NCBI GenBank assembly: GCA_019925795.1
Contig: CM034314.1
Location: 98,823,264 to 98,887,263 of the forward strand
Source: Dendrobium chrysotoxum
Taxonomy: Eukaryota > Streptophyta > Magnoliopsida > Asparagales > Orchidaceae
DNA length: 64,000 nt
Reading direction: 5' to 3'
The position numbers and the translations under genes are program-made. Position 1 is the first letter of the stretch; each line of letters starts with the position of its first letter. The notes under the pieces were generated by a model. That model was not told where the DNA came from. It did not search any database and worked only from the letters and a program-made list of their open reading frames with translations. Below, piece after piece: positions 22,332-34,877 of the stretch.

Positions 22332-25300
22332 GTACATGATTGAACTATGGCCCTTTTTTAGTTTGTACAATATGCATCCTTGAATAACTGGCCATTCTCT
22401 TGATTCTTGAGTTGGCAAACTTTATCATGGTTTTAATAACGGATTAGATATTGAACCTAAAGTAGGAAAATTTCAAAGTTCAATGGGAATTTGACCTGAG
22501 TTTGAATTATGATAGCATAAAAAAATAAGAAATATAATAATAATTTAGATGATATAATGGTTCAATTAATGCCAAAATTTTAAAAAAAAAATTACTAAAG
22601 GTTTAGACAGAAAATATGCAAAATCAATAGTAAAATTTTATTTGTAAAACAACTAGGGTACTCGCCCCTTCTTTCTTACTACTATCAAATCTATGATATT
22701 ATATTTTTTTTATCAGTATAAGCATCTGTTAGCTTTTCATAATTATTTTTGTGCTGGAGTGTATTAATTACGTGAAGTTTGTGCTAAGGATTGTTAATAA
22801 ATAAATAAATAAAACCTAAGGCATAACCAGTGCTGCATGGAGTTCTTGACAATGTAGGGTCTGGGGATATGTTGATGTATGAAGGTTTACTGTTATAGTT
22901 ATATAAAGGTTGTTTTTGTGACTCTAAATTGAGAACTCTAGCTTATACTAAAGTCAAATTAACCCCTACTTGAGGCCTGCCTTTGATACAATGGAATGAT
23001 GAACATAAATAACATGATTCATAATTTCTATAAAGAATACACAATTTTATCTTTGCAAAAGTGATTTGAACGGATTGGCTTGCAAATGTGAGAGTTTCAC
23101 AATAAGATTTATCACCCATATTTGCATAATAAAAGAAACATTTATGAAGCCATTTTACTTTGATGATGATTCAGTTGATTATACTGCTATTTCAATTTCT
23201 TTATATTATCTTGAGGGTATTTAATATTATTGTGTGCAACAAAATTTACGATGGTAGAGTGTGAGTTTAATATCTTACCTTTGTGTAAAGATCTAGCATG
23301 CGTTGATAGAAGTTGATTGATCAGAATTTTTTTCTAAGAAAATCAAGTAGGGGAAAAACTATAAGACCTGGCCTAATTGCAATAATCCATTATATAATTG
23401 TAGTTATAAGAATTCTTTCTTCTCCATATTTGATGAAGATGGGATTAACGTAATTAAAAATTGTTATGGGCTAGAATATTCGCGGCGATAGAATGAGTGA
23501 ATTTTTCTTCTTAACAATGCACGGATATCTAGCACACAAATAGGTAATTGATGAAAGGTAGAGAAATACTAGAAATTTTTACGTAAAAAGCCCAAATATT
23601 GAAAAACCACGGGGCATCGCCCAAGAGAAAGATTCCACTAGATTCGACTGAGTTATAAAGTTTGACTCGTCTCTTGACTTAGAGGTGGTGATATTACAAT
23701 AGTTTAGAGAGTTTGGAGAAAGTCCGATGGAGGTCAGGCAGAAGTCCAACGACGGTCGGGTGGAAGTCCGGTGGCGGGCGATGGCCGGGTGATGAGGACA
23801 TCCACACTTGGAAAGTGTATCGGAGACGTGGTCGTCGATCTACGGCCACGATCGAGTCTTTATATTTTTAGTTCTATTATGATTATTGTTGTCTTTTATT
23901 TTCGTTTACCATTGTGTCCTTACTTTAGAGGGATATGTTTGTAAGCCCAAGGGGGCATGTTTGTCTTTTCGTTTGTATCTTGTATTTAGGCTATTTAAAG
24001 GCCATAGTGTATTGTTTTGAGCAATGGATGATGAATATTAAAATTTCTGCATATTAAGTTCTTTTGTGAGCTTGAGAGCGTTGGAGTGAAATCCCTAGGC
24101 GAGGGATAGCGGATCACCCACCAACCTAGGAAAAGTCCGGGTTCGTGGCCTTCTTCTTCCTCTTTCCCACCTCTCCCTCTCCCCTCCCTTCCTCCCATAC
24201 CCGACGGCTTCCCCACCTCCCCTTTCCCCCGCCCAAACCGCCTCCCAAACCCCTTCCACCACCTCACGGCCGCCCCTTCTCCACCCCCCCTACCCGCCGG
24301 CCACTTCCTCCTCCCTTCCCTTAGCTTAGTTGCCTAAATTAAATTAGAGTTGTTTGGGAAAGAATTCCAAATTCAAATTCCAATTGGATTTGAATTAAAT
24401 ACTTTCCTAATTGACTCAAATCTATTTTAGGAAAGTTTCTTAATTTAACTCCTTTTGAATTTTAAATTTAATTGGACCTAATTAAAACTTTCCTATTCCC
24501 TAATTCCAAATCAATTAAGCATTAAATGCATCCTCAATGCCCTCCCCTCCCATTATGACCGCCGGCCCCCCTCTCTCTCTCCAATCCCTCTCTTTCTTTC
24601 CCATCCCCTCTTTCCCTTAAATCTTAATTTCCTTCTTTAGTTCCCTCCCAATTTCAAATCTGAAAATAATTCCAGATTTTGGAATCCCTCATCCCTCCAT
24701 AGCCGAACCCTAGCCTTCCCCAACCCCTCTCTACTTGGCCGGTCACCTTCTCCCCTCTTTTACTTAGGTTCCTAAGAAGGAACCCTAATTTTCCAAGGAA
24801 TTAACGTCAAGGACAGGCAAGGATCCATCCTCTTCTACTCATCTACCCTTCTCCAACATGAATGGAAGTGCCTACAAGGGATTACGGACTAAGACTTGAC
24901 GAAGACGACAACGTCGACATCCTCCGTTCCCCGTTCTTCGACGTCGGGTTTGACTACGAGAGTACAGTTGAAGAATATCTCGACCGGATCACGTCACTTT
25001 GGTGGATACGATCGACGGTCAAAGGAAGAAGGGACGGTGGACCATCCGCGGCCGATTCACAGCAGCTCCCCCTCCGGATACTCCCACACTCCGAGACTAT
25101 TTTATCCGCCTCCTACGATTTCTCACCATACTATTGGTCAACAAGCAAAGACTATCCGACGACGGTTCCTCTCTGGTTAGGGTAAACTTTCTTACCCTTG
25201 TCAATTACATCGTTATTCTCCTAAACTATAGGTGATGATGGAATCGTACAAGATCTGAACCGTTTCCCCTGCTAAAAGCTTAGTAAACGTAGGATCATTT

Positions 25301-28300
25301 GAGTGTACCTTTATGTTTCTTGTCTTAATGTTAATGGAGGGATTATGTACGAACACCTACTACATTAGCTTTACTTTGATTCTCTAATATATTTGTTTGT
25401 TCCAGCATTGTTATATGTGGTTTAGCCTAAATGCAAGCACCGCTCCTGGGTTTTATTTTATCGTTCAATTGTTAGCAAATATTTTTATCAACTAATTGCT
25501 CTCTAAATAACTCGTGCAAAATCCAACTTTCATTTAAAACATATTAGTCCGGCATCACCAGGTGGTGGTCCGACGATGGTAAGGCGGGAGTCTAGCAATG
25601 GTCGGCGATCAGCAGCCGCGCGGTGGTCCGATGATGGTCAGGCGGGAGTCCGGAGGCGGTCGACAGCCCAATGGAAGTTCGGCGACGGTCGGCGGCCGGT
25701 CGGTGGTCCGACGATAGCCGGGAGGGAGTTTGGTAGAGGTTGGCGGTCGAGCAGTGGTCCGAAGATGGTCAGGCGGGAGTTCGGCGGCTAGGCGGTGGTT
25801 CGGCGATAGTTGGGCAGGAGTATAGCGGCGGTCGGCAGCTGGATGGAAGTTTGGTGGCAGTCAGCAGCTGAGCTGGAGTCCGGCGGCGGTTGACGAAGGT
25901 CTACAGAGGTTTGCCATCGGTGGTGCTAGAATTATTTAAGCCTCAGAGCTCTCTCCAATCTCCAGCCAAAAGTCCCCCTTCATGTAAAGAGTGGGGGTTT
26001 GATGGTTACGAATAAATTCGGGTTCACTCTTGAAATTTGACATGTTTTGGAATAATCTTAAGTATCTCTCCCTCCTTTTGAAAAATTCTAGAAAAGTAAG
26101 AGTCTTTGATGATCTTTTAATAGACAATAAATTATTCAACAAAAAGTCTGGCTAGATCAGCAAAATTATGAATAATTCTACCTCAATGAAAGTAAAATCA
26201 TGAACACTGTCGTTGCCAGGTCCCAAGTCCTGGATGAGAAAGTGGAGGGTTGCGTTAGGTAGTCGACAGCCAGCGTAAAACTTGTCGAATAATAATGACA
26301 TGAATCCTTTAAGAAATTGTGTTAATGCTAGGGCGTCCCCTGGAAGCGACGCGTTGTATGACCTGAATACAACGACAAGTGTGCAAGGGCCACTGTACCG
26401 CCGCCCGGGTGCAGTGTTAAATAGGCAAGGGTTCCCACATCAAGGACGGATGTGGGCAAAGAAGCTAGTCCATGAAACTAAAATTAGGATAGGAACTTGA
26501 AATATAGGTTCCCTTACAGGAAAATTAATGAAATTAATAGATATTATGATTCATAAGAAGATAAATATTCCGTGCATTCAGAAAACTAAATGGGTTGGAG
26601 AGAAGGCTAAGGAAATTGATAGTTTAGGATATAAACTTTGGTATTCGGGTAGGAGTCGTATTAGAAATGATGTATGTGTGATTTTAGATAAGAGTTTGAA
26701 GGATAATGTTATAAATATTAATAGAATTAGAGATAGAATTATAGCTTTAAAGATTGTTGTTGATGTTAAGATTGTTAACATTATAAGTGCTTATGCTCCT
26801 CTAGTGAGTTTGGATATGGATTCAAAATTAAAATTTTGGAATCACTTAGAAGAATTAATATAAAAGATACCTCTTGAAGAAAGAGTTTTTATTGGAGGAG
26901 ATTTAAATGGACATGTTGGTAGAGAGGTAGATGATTTTAAAAGCATTCATGGTGGCCATGGGTTTAGAACGACAAATGAATGTGGTAAGTCTATATTAGA
27001 TTTTTGTTTAGCTTATGATTTTTTAATTGCTAATACCTTATTTAAGAAAAGGAATGAGCATCTCATTACTTATAAAAATAGATATAGTACAACTCAGATT
27101 GATTATTTTCTTATAAGGAAATTAGATCGTTTAGATTGCAAAGATTGTAAAGTTATTCCGAATGAAAATTTATGTACTCAACATCGTTTATTAATTTTGG
27201 ACTTGAAGATAATGAGGAAGAAAATAAAAAATAAAGTAAAACGATTTTCTAGAATTAGATGGGGGCATTTAAAGAATATTAACAAAAATATTTTTTAGCG
27301 TAAGATTTTAGATCTTAAGATTTTGTCTGTGCATGAGGATGCTAATGTTATGTGGGAAAAAGTGGCTAGTGATATTAAGAAAATTGCAAAAGATGTGCTT
27401 GGAGTTTCAAAAGGAAAAGCTCCTAATAGTAAAAATAGTTGGTGGTGGAATCCAAATGTGCAAGAAAAGATTAAAAATAAGAAGATTTGTTATAAAAATT
27501 GATTTAATTGTAAAAGTTCTGATAATTAGAAATTATATAAAGAGACACGTAAGGAATCTAAGAAAGCAATATGCGATGCAAAGAGTTTAGCTTTTAGTGA
27601 TTTATATAATATATTAGATACTAAGGATGGAGAAAGATATATGTATAAGTTAGCCAAACAAAGAGATAGGAGTAGTAAGGATTTAGTTCAAGTGAAGTGT
27701 ATTAAGGATGAAGAACAAAAAGTAATTTTTTTAGAAGATGATATTCAACAAAGGTGGATGAGATATTTTGCTATACTTTTTAATGAAGAATGTGAAAATA
27801 AAATTGACTGTAGTGACCTTAGCACCCTAAATGAAAATAAAGATTTATGTTTTTATCGGCGTATTAGTAAAACCGAAGTTAGAGAGGCTTTAAAGAAAAT
27901 GAAGGGTGGAAAAGCTGTTGGACCTGATGATATTCCAATAGAGGTGTGGAAATGCTTAGGAGATGAAGGAATTTCTTGGCTTACTAAATTTTTTAATACT
28001 GTTTTGAAGACTAAAAAGATGCTAGATGAGTGGAGAATGAGTGTGTTAATTCCTATTTTTAAGAATAAAGGTGATGCACAAGATTGTGCGAATTATAGAG
28101 GAATTAAGTTAATGTGTCATACTTTAAAATTATGGGAATGAGTTATGGAGCACAGGTTGCGGCGTGATACTAATGTTTCTCAAAATCAATTTGGATTCAT
28201 GTCGGGTAGGTCTACTATGGAAGCCATACATTTATTAAGAGGTTTAATGGAGAAATATAGAGAGAGTAAGGAGGATTTATATATGATATTTATTGATTTA

Positions 28301-31300
28301 GAAAAAGCATATGATAAAGTTCCAAGAGAAGTGCTATGGAGAGTTCTTGAAAAGAAAGGAGTTAATAACGCTTATATTCAAATCATTAAAGATATGTATG
28401 CAAGAGCTATTACTTGTGTTCAAACACAAGGTGGTTTGACCAAGTATTTCCCTATTTCGGTTGGATTACATCAAGGATCAGCCTTAAGCCCATATCTTTT
28501 TGCTTTAGTCATGGATGTTCTCACTAGACATTTGCAAGAGGATGTACCTTGGTGTATGCTTTTTGCTGATGATATTCTTCTTGTTGATAAGACTAGAGTG
28601 GGAGTTGAAGGTAAACTAGAATTGTGGAGGTCAACCTTAGAGTCTAAAGGTTTTCGCTTGAATAGATCTAAAACGGAATATATGGAGTGTAATTTTAGTA
28701 ATAATAGACCTAGTGAGGGGATTGTGACTTTGGCCGATCAAGTCATTAATAAGAGTACACGTTTTAGATATCTTGGATCTATTGTTCAGAGTGATGGTGA
28801 AATAGATGGGGATATTATCAGCAGAATCCAAGTTGGATGGTTGAAGTGGAGGAATGCATCGGGCTTATTGTGTGATAGAAAAGTACCCCTCAAACTTAAG
28901 GGAAAATTCTATAAGATGGTGGTGAGACCTGCAATGCTTTATGGTGCCGAATGTTGGCCATTAAAAGAGAAGCATAATTCTAAGTTAAGTGTTGCAGAGA
29001 TGAGGATGCTTAGGTGGATGAGTAGCTTTACCCTTAGAGATAGGATACGAAATGAGCATATTCGTGAAAAGGTTGGAGTAGCTCCAGTGGAAGATAAGAT
29101 TAGAGAGAGTCGCCTTAGATTGTTTGGTCACATAAAACGGCGGCCTCCCGATGACCCGGTTAGGAAAGTAGATGTCTTAGATTTGACTTATGTTAAGAAA
29201 GGTAGAGGTAGACCTAAAAAGACTTGGTTAGAAAATATTAGAAATGATCTTTCTTTATAGATTTAAATGAGAATTTGACTTTTAACAGGACACAATGGAG
29301 AAAAAGGATTCATATAGCCGACCCCACGTAGTGGGATAAAGGCTTGATGTTGTTGTTGTAATGAAAGTAAAATCATGTGTGAGCTTGTTCCTTAAGAGTT
29401 GTGAGGAAGATCTAATAGAGGATTGCATCAGAAGCATGATGAATGTGCATAATGTTTCTATAGAGGTTAATGTGCTTATAAGGGTTATAAGTGTTATAAT
29501 ATGGGATCAATAGCAGGCAACATAAACTCCACTTGAATAGAATGTTATAGAATTACATCAATCAAGAGTAAAGATTCTTGAAAGTTGTGGTGAGTGACAA
29601 ATTGATTTCTTTCCTCTAAAAGAAATTCCTCTTGAATAAGACGTCATAGCACATTTCTTATAATATTATACGAGGCAGTACTACTATTAGTTTAAGCCCT
29701 CCATGACTGGTGGAGGATTATGGATTGGCCAAACAATACAGGATGGATGTGTTGCACTGACAGTGTTTGAGAGGCCTTTATAAGATTGTGGTGGAGTGGG
29801 AGCTGCATTTTAAAAATGTATTGTTTAAGTAGCATCAAATGGATTAGCCTCAAATTGTTGTTGATTTTGCAGTGAGAGAATTTCATCATATTATGATGCT
29901 CATTATTATCTAGCTCCTCTAGGGGTTGTAAGATTTGAACTTGCAGTTCTTCTATCCCGCACATATGTTCTTCCAAAATAGGGCTCTGGGTGATCTTTAC
30001 CACATATATTGTGGTGTACTTGATTAAGAGATTGATTGTCAGCTATTATAAAAGTATTTGAGGTATGTTGGGAATGTTTCCCATAGTGGTGTGTTTAATT
30101 TCTATTTAATATTTTTTAATGAAACATGTTTTCGGCATGTCTGACACTTGTCGGAGGCGTTTCAGATACGTGTCGTGTTCAATACGTGTCAAACACTATA
30201 CGGCTTTTTGAGTAGAAATGTCGATGCGTCATAGATTGCTGTTACAAAATTTACGGCGATAGAATGTGTGTTTAATATCTTAATTTTGTGTAAATATCCA
30301 ACATACACAGATGTAAGTTTTAAGATACCCTAATTTTTTGGTGGAAAATCTAAGAAGAGGAAGAAGTATGAGGCCCAACTCAATTGCAATAACCCATTAT
30401 ATAATTGTAGTTATAAGAATTCTTACTTCTCCACAATTCATGAAGACGGAATTACATAATTAAAAATAATTATTTGATTTACATTGTAAGGCTTATTGAA
30501 GTCGGGTGTCCACAAGCAGACATTTGAAGTCCAATAATAGGGTTGAATGTTCGTTGTTAAACGATAATAGTTAATTTACATAAATTAGGTGATGGTGGCA
30601 GTGATTGTTGATGGCAGTTGTTTTGCGGTGATTGATAGAAATTGTAGTTGAGTTCTTTAGCTTTCTTAGTTCTTTAACCACCTCCAAATAGAAAATGGAG
30701 CCCTATTTATAGCTTTTTTGATAAGGGCATTTATGCAAATTTGACTAAAATCTAAAACAATTCATCAAACGGTCCATATTGATCCATTTTATTATAATCT
30801 TTTTTTCAAGCATTCGATTGCCTTAATGATTTCAAAATTAAATGAACTTGGGCTCATTGGATTCGTCTCGTTGAGTTACTCGATTTTACAATATGCACGT
30901 AAGATTTGGAGATCATTTGGTCTTCATTTGATATTCAGAAATTTTTTAAGTATACTTCAAGTGTTTGATTCAAGTTCATTTTGTCTCAGATTGGATTATT
31001 TGTGGTGTTAAGGTTCATCTCATTGTGATATTCAACTCAACTATATGTTTGTTGAAATTAGAGTTCAGATAGTCCTGAATCTAATTTTGAAAGTTTTTAA
31101 TTCAAGTATTACGTGGGAATCCATCATGATCATTTGAATTTTCTGGAAATGTGTGATATATTCTCAAGCTGATTGTACATTGTTTTTCAGAAATTGTGGT
31201 GTGCCTTCGCCATTTTTATCATCTTCATAATAAACCAATCCCATCTGGTTGGGAATGACTTTAGTTGTTATTATTTTTCATTCCTTCCTGTTAAAAGCTG

Positions 31301-34008
31301 CTTTTGTGGCAACAGCTGTGTAGGTAGATATCGGTAACAAACCTTTAGGAATTCTTATTCAACCGATCACTCATTTAAAGTTCATACTGGTTGTTCAGCA
31401 TATATACTAAAGTGCATTACCTTGCTTTTATTTATTGATATTGCTTTAACAATTTAATGCATTGATCAAGAATTGCTAAATGTAGAAATTGCCTACTTCT
31501 AGTCTAAATTAGGTAGAATGCTATGTTATGGAATCATACTTCTTGTCTTGTCTCTAGAGATAGATTTATAGAATGCTAATGCATTTCAGTTAAAAAAGTG
31601 TCCTATCGTGTAGTTACTGTATTGATCTCATGCCTCTGTAGATACATCTATCCATCTTATGTGTATAATCATATCCTTTTGATAACACAGATTAATGAGT
31701 TAAAATCTGCAATTGGCCCCATATCTGGAAGAAGCAAGCAGTTCTGCTCTGATGCATGCTTCAGAAGATATTTGGTAGCTCGCAGCTGGAATGTTGACAA
31801 ATCAAAGAAAATGCTCGAAGATACTCTCAAGTGGAGAGCAGTATATAAGCCCGAAGAAATTCGCTGGGTAATTTCTATTGTCCAATGCTTTGATTAATAC
31901 AAAAAGTTTTGTTATATTTTTTCCAATACTATTCGCCATTTTTATTTAAATGTTTTAGCAAGAAGTTGCTATGGAAGGCGAAACTGGGAAGGTATATAGA
32001 GCAACTTTTCAGGATAAGGATGGCAGAACTGTTCTTGTGCTGAGGCCTGGAAAACAGGTGAAACTTACTCTTTTTCATGAAAGACATTCGATGTATACAT
32101 GAATAAAGTGGAAAATAATTTTAACATTGTTTTTGGTAGAACACCTCGTCACATGATAATCAACTCCGTCATCTGATTTATCTCTTAGAGAATGCAATTC
32201 TCAATTTACCTGAGGGTCAAGAGCAGATGGTGTGGCTCATAGATTTTGGAGGATGGTCTCTAAGCAATTCAGTCCCAATAAAGATGGCACGAGAAACAGC
32301 GCATGTCTTGCAAAATCACTATCCTGAGAGGCTTGCTGTTGCTTTTCTTTATAATCCTCCAAGGATATTTGAAACTTTTTGGAAGGTAAATAATTTTCTC
32401 TCTTATCTCATTATGGTTAGCATTGATGTCTGTTTGGTTGCTTATACAAGTAATACCCGTAAATGGTGAGCTGAGGAAATGTGCCAAATGGCCCAAATCA
32501 TTTCTCTTGGCTTCCAGCCAGTGTAGTGAAATAACTTCAAAAATGTTGCAATTTTCCCCATTTGGACTTTATCAGTAGTCTTAAGTTACTTTCAAAATGG
32601 GAAGAGCATCTCTTTTACTTGCAAGCAACCAACAGGCATTAAGATGATTTATTCATCACGTATTGTCTCATATCTAATTTGAGTCACCTATTCTTAAATT
32701 CTATGACTTAGCGTTCATTGTTTAAAGACTATTCCTCATAATTTGGTGAAATTACACTATGCACATCATGCATCAATGGCACGATTGCCCCATGAGATGA
32801 AATGGGCGTACAAAAACAAAGTAGAGAGGGCAAAAGTGGGAGTTTGGTTTCATGCCCAAAAGCTTGTCTTTGAAATTCCATGATCTGCAACTTGCACGCC
32901 TAGTTTCCACTATTAAAAGTGTTAAAACTCTACTGTTGAAACCCAACTGACTTTAGGATCTTTCCAAACAAGAGCTACTGAGGCTTTCAATTAAGAGTTT
33001 TAGGTTGCATATAAGAAACTGATTCTTCAAGTTTTGCTAATATGAACCCACAAACCACCTAAACGAAAGATATAGAGATTTCAAATTTGGTTTGCCTACA
33101 ATTAGAACAGAACATGCAAACTAATTAATTCAAGATTTGTGTAAATAAAAAATTAGTTATTTACAATACTAAAATCAGCAAGTTAACAAATAATTAGAAA
33201 AGTTTCTTCATAAATCTACAATTTAAATGACTAATAGGATCTTGTTTTTAATCAGAACTATTCTCTAGCAAACAATAGTAGTAGTATGCGATAGAATAAC
33301 ACATTTTTCATTTGCAAACAATGCTTAGGAACAATTCTTTTCATCAAATTCAACAATCAAACATATTCCTTAGCCTTGTTTGTAAGTGAATCTTCTGTTG
33401 CTCTATCAAGTAACTATTGATATTGTTTGTTAGAGAATAGTTTTGATTTGAAGCAAGATCCTATTAATCATTTAAATTGTACAAAAATTTGTGAAGAAGT
33501 TTTTTAAATTAATTGTTAACTTGCTGATTTTATTATTGCAAATAAAAATTAACTGATTTTACTAGCTTGTATGCTGTGTTCTAATTGTAAGCAAACTAAA
33601 ATTGAAATATCTAGGTCTTTCATTTACATTTCTTTCATAGAGTATGCCATTAGTTATTGCAGCTTGCTCACTGAAAACAGTATCATCGTACTTGCATTCT
33701 CTCCTACTGTGCAGGTGGTCAAATACTTTTTGGACCCAACAACTTTCCAGAAAGTGAAATTTGTGTACCCAAAGAACAAAGAAAGCATAGAGATAATGCA
33801 GAAGCACTTTGATGAGAATATCCTTCCAAAGGAATTTGGAGGGAGAAGCGACGCTCACTATGACTATGAGGAGTTCTCCAGATTAATGGCTAAGGATGAC
33901 CTGAAATCCATTAAAGCTTGGGGGGGATCAGAGGACAAGCCTTCAACCCTGGTGGTAGAAACTGAAACCTCGCAGGCTACAGCTGCAATTTCGCCTTCCA
34001 CACGTTAA
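22269..34008 (+). CDS. SEC14-like / CRAL-TRIO lipid-transfer domain protein
   Basis: Five coding exons give 292 aa: 22269-22331, 31691-31867, 31959-32057, 32140-32385 and 33715-34008. All junctions are GT-AG in phase 0 (AAG|GTACAT, TGG|GTAATT, CAG|GTGAAA, AAG|GTAAAT). Residues about 35-75 form the CRAL-TRIO N-terminal helical part ([20 protein letters not shown]). The lipid-binding domain follows (about 95-235), with [27 protein letters not shown] and [16 protein letters not shown]14 proteins bind and exchange phosphatidylinositol and other lipids at cytosolic membrane faces; this short plant subgroup has no GOLD or nodulin domain. Function here is inferred from family. Intron 1 is 9.4 kb and full of transposons, yet the frame is intact. 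Confidence 0.93.
23233..23460 (-). mobile_element. LTR-X fragment X3a
   Basis: Matches the left part of X4 (30240-30480) through CAAAATTTACG, the TTGTGTAAA..ATC phrase and CATTATATAATTGTAGTTAT. Only this ~230 bp end piece is present; it abuts X3b, a second partial copy. Confidence 0.65.
23464..26184 (-). mobile_element. LTR-X copy X3b, split by solo LTR Y2
   Basis: Starts TTGTTATGGGCTAGAATATTCGCGG, collinear with the start of X2, runs into the reverse minisatellite at about 23725, is interrupted by Y2 (23790-25557), resumes the minisatellite to about 25920 and then a GAGCTCTCTCC leader. The far U3 end fades before 26184 and no terminus is evident. It lies in intron 1 of the SEC14-like gene, antisense to it. 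Confidence 0.65.
23790..25557 (+). mobile_element. Solo LTR Y2 nested in LTR-X (1768 bp)
   Basis: TGATGAGGACATCCAC to GTCCGGCATCA, with CCGGG before and CCAGG after (one mismatch), and the same minisatellite on both sides, so the insertion is clear. It contains a TATTTAAA promoter word near 23992, a C/T-rich leader and an open frame at 24862-25185 without recognisable similarity. The relationship to Y1 is clear in the first ~350 bp and patchy later. Confidence 0.75.
26203..29359 (+). mobile_element. Full-length RTE-clade LINE (R2) with 18-bp target duplication
   Basis: 3157 bp flanked by AATGAAAGTAAAATCATG on both sides (26185-26202 and 29360-29377). It has one ORF region with endonuclease then reverse transcriptase, a short 3' tail with the phrase CCGACCCCACGTAGTGGGAT, and ends in GTTGTTGTTGT instead of poly(A), the hallmark of plant RTE LINEs. 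It sits in sense inside intron 1 of the SEC14-like gene. It appears complete at the 5' end, unusual for LINEs. In-frame stops inactivate it. Confidence 0.93.
26282..29260 (+). pseudogene. RTE endonuclease/reverse transcriptase, single frame with stops
   Basis: All pieces lie in one frame with no frameshift. The APE-type endonuclease (about 26460-27220) shows [28 protein letters not shown] and QHRLL. RT (about 27860-28850) shows [63 protein letters not shown] and the catalytic FADD. The C-terminal part has MLYGAECW and a basic GRGRPKKTW end. Stops occur at 26498-26500, 26861-26863, about 27298, about 27500, about 27527 and 28139-28141; several correspond to Trp or Arg codons changed by C-to-T or G-to-A. 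Confidence 0.93.
29378..30084 (+). other. Intron 1 sequence, no gene seen
   Basis: An open frame on the minus strand (29692-30003) is Gln/His/Leu-rich and resembles nothing I know. No other structure. Confidence 0.4.
30085..30239. repeat. Repeat W2 (partner of W1 at 21190-21390)
   Basis: Both copies share TTTAATATTTTTTAAT, GACACxTGTCGGAGGC, CAATACGTGTC and CTTTTTGAG in the same order. They may be ends of one DNA transposon family; no termini or target duplication were found. W2 abuts X4. Confidence 0.6.
30240..31126 (-). mobile_element. LTR-X copy X4, array-poor form (887 bp)
   Basis: On the plus strand it runs TGTTACAAAATTTACGG to GGAATCCATCA. It is collinear with X2 including the ATTGGATTCGTCTCGT phrase near 30857 and the CCTATTTATAGC promoter word near 30703 (TATA in sense on the minus strand). 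The minisatellite is almost absent, reduced to a few degenerate units around 30590-30650. It lies antisense in intron 1. Confidence 0.7.
31127..31690 (+). other. End of intron 1, no gene seen
   Basis: T-rich sequence ending in a standard acceptor (AACACAG|ATTAATG) before exon 2. Confidence 0.6.
33061..33624. repeat. ~560-bp foldback (inverted repeat) in intron 4 of the SEC14-like gene
   Basis: Arms 33061-33332 and 33366-33624 are reverse complements with about 20% divergence and small indels, around a loop of only ~33 bp. Shared words include ACAATTAGAACA, AATCAGCAAGTTAAC, CAATTTAAATGA, TAATAGGATCTTG and ACTATTCTCTA. Neither a target duplication nor a protein was found. The transcript would form a long hairpin ending about 90 nt before exon 5. 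It may be a MITE or a foldback element. Confidence 0.85.
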
Positions 34009-34406
34009 AATCTCTCTGCTATCTTCTACTTCTGAATTTTGATAGCATGAAATGTTTGGGGCATTCTCATGCATGCCCCCTGAATTTTTATTTATTTATA
34101 TATTTAATATACCAAGTTTTATATATTTAATGTGATTGCTTTTCCTCGTTGTATTTTATTAAGAGGTAAATTTTTATTAAAATATTGTTTTTAATACTTT
34201 TTAATTATTTTTTTAAGTCTATTTTTATTTTTAAATATAGGCCGGATTTAATACACTTAATAGGGTTATTGGTTCTTAGTTATGTTTAAATATTAATTTA
34301 AATAAGCTATTCTATAGAAATTTTGTTTGACATTTTTACCATAGATAATTTTTAAAGTATATAAAATATAGAAAATTATTATAATAATATAAATTAAATA
34401 ACAATT

Positions 34407-34541
34407 AAGACTTCATTTGGGATGATTTTTTTTCTTTTTTTTTTAAAATAATTTTTTAGTATAAAAATTCTTAAATTTAAAACTTTTATATTAAAAAATT
34501 ATTTTAAAAAATAATATAAAAGCTATCGTAAATGAAGCCTA
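34407..34541. mobile_element. MITE T2 (family T)
   Basis: AT-rich palindrome with ends GACTTCATTTGGGATGATTT and its imperfect complement at the right (ATCGTAAATGAAGCCTA). The TTTGGGA core is shared with copies T3 and T4. It lies about 400 bp past the stop codon of the SEC14-like gene. Confidence 0.65.
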
Positions 34542-34877
34542 AATTACTAATTTAATGAGTTTTGAATGAGCTGTTTCTTGATAAATGAGCAGGCTCATAA
34601 ATATGAAAATTTATTCATTTACATGAGGAATTTGATATTATTATTCAAGCTTTTGTTCAATTTATAAATAAATTTTATATTATACACGATTAAATTGTTT
34701 ATTAAGTGTGCATTAATTCTTTTCATCCACTACCTGCCAATCACCTACCGTTTGTTTAGAAATTCATAATATTTTAAGAAATCTGATTAGTTAGATTCAG
34801 ACATTCACTCTGCCCAAAAAATATATTTTTTTATTGAGCCATTTAATGATCTATCTTTAAAATAAAGCTAGGATGAA
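34542..34877. other. AT-rich intergenic DNA, no gene seen
   Basis: No coding or repeat structure recognised. Confidence 0.5.

Noticed and set aside
24862..25185. 107-codon open frame in Y2 as a gene
   Set aside because: No recognisable motif, absent from Y1 as far as can be seen, and inside a solo LTR.
18622..25557. Y1 and Y2 as the two LTRs of one element
   Set aside because: They have different flanking words, Y2 is inserted in LTR-X with the same array on both sides, a host coding exon lies between them, and they are only partly similar.
27333..27590. Separate 85-codon gene
   Set aside because: It lies in another frame inside the RTE endonuclease-RT region and is a shadow.
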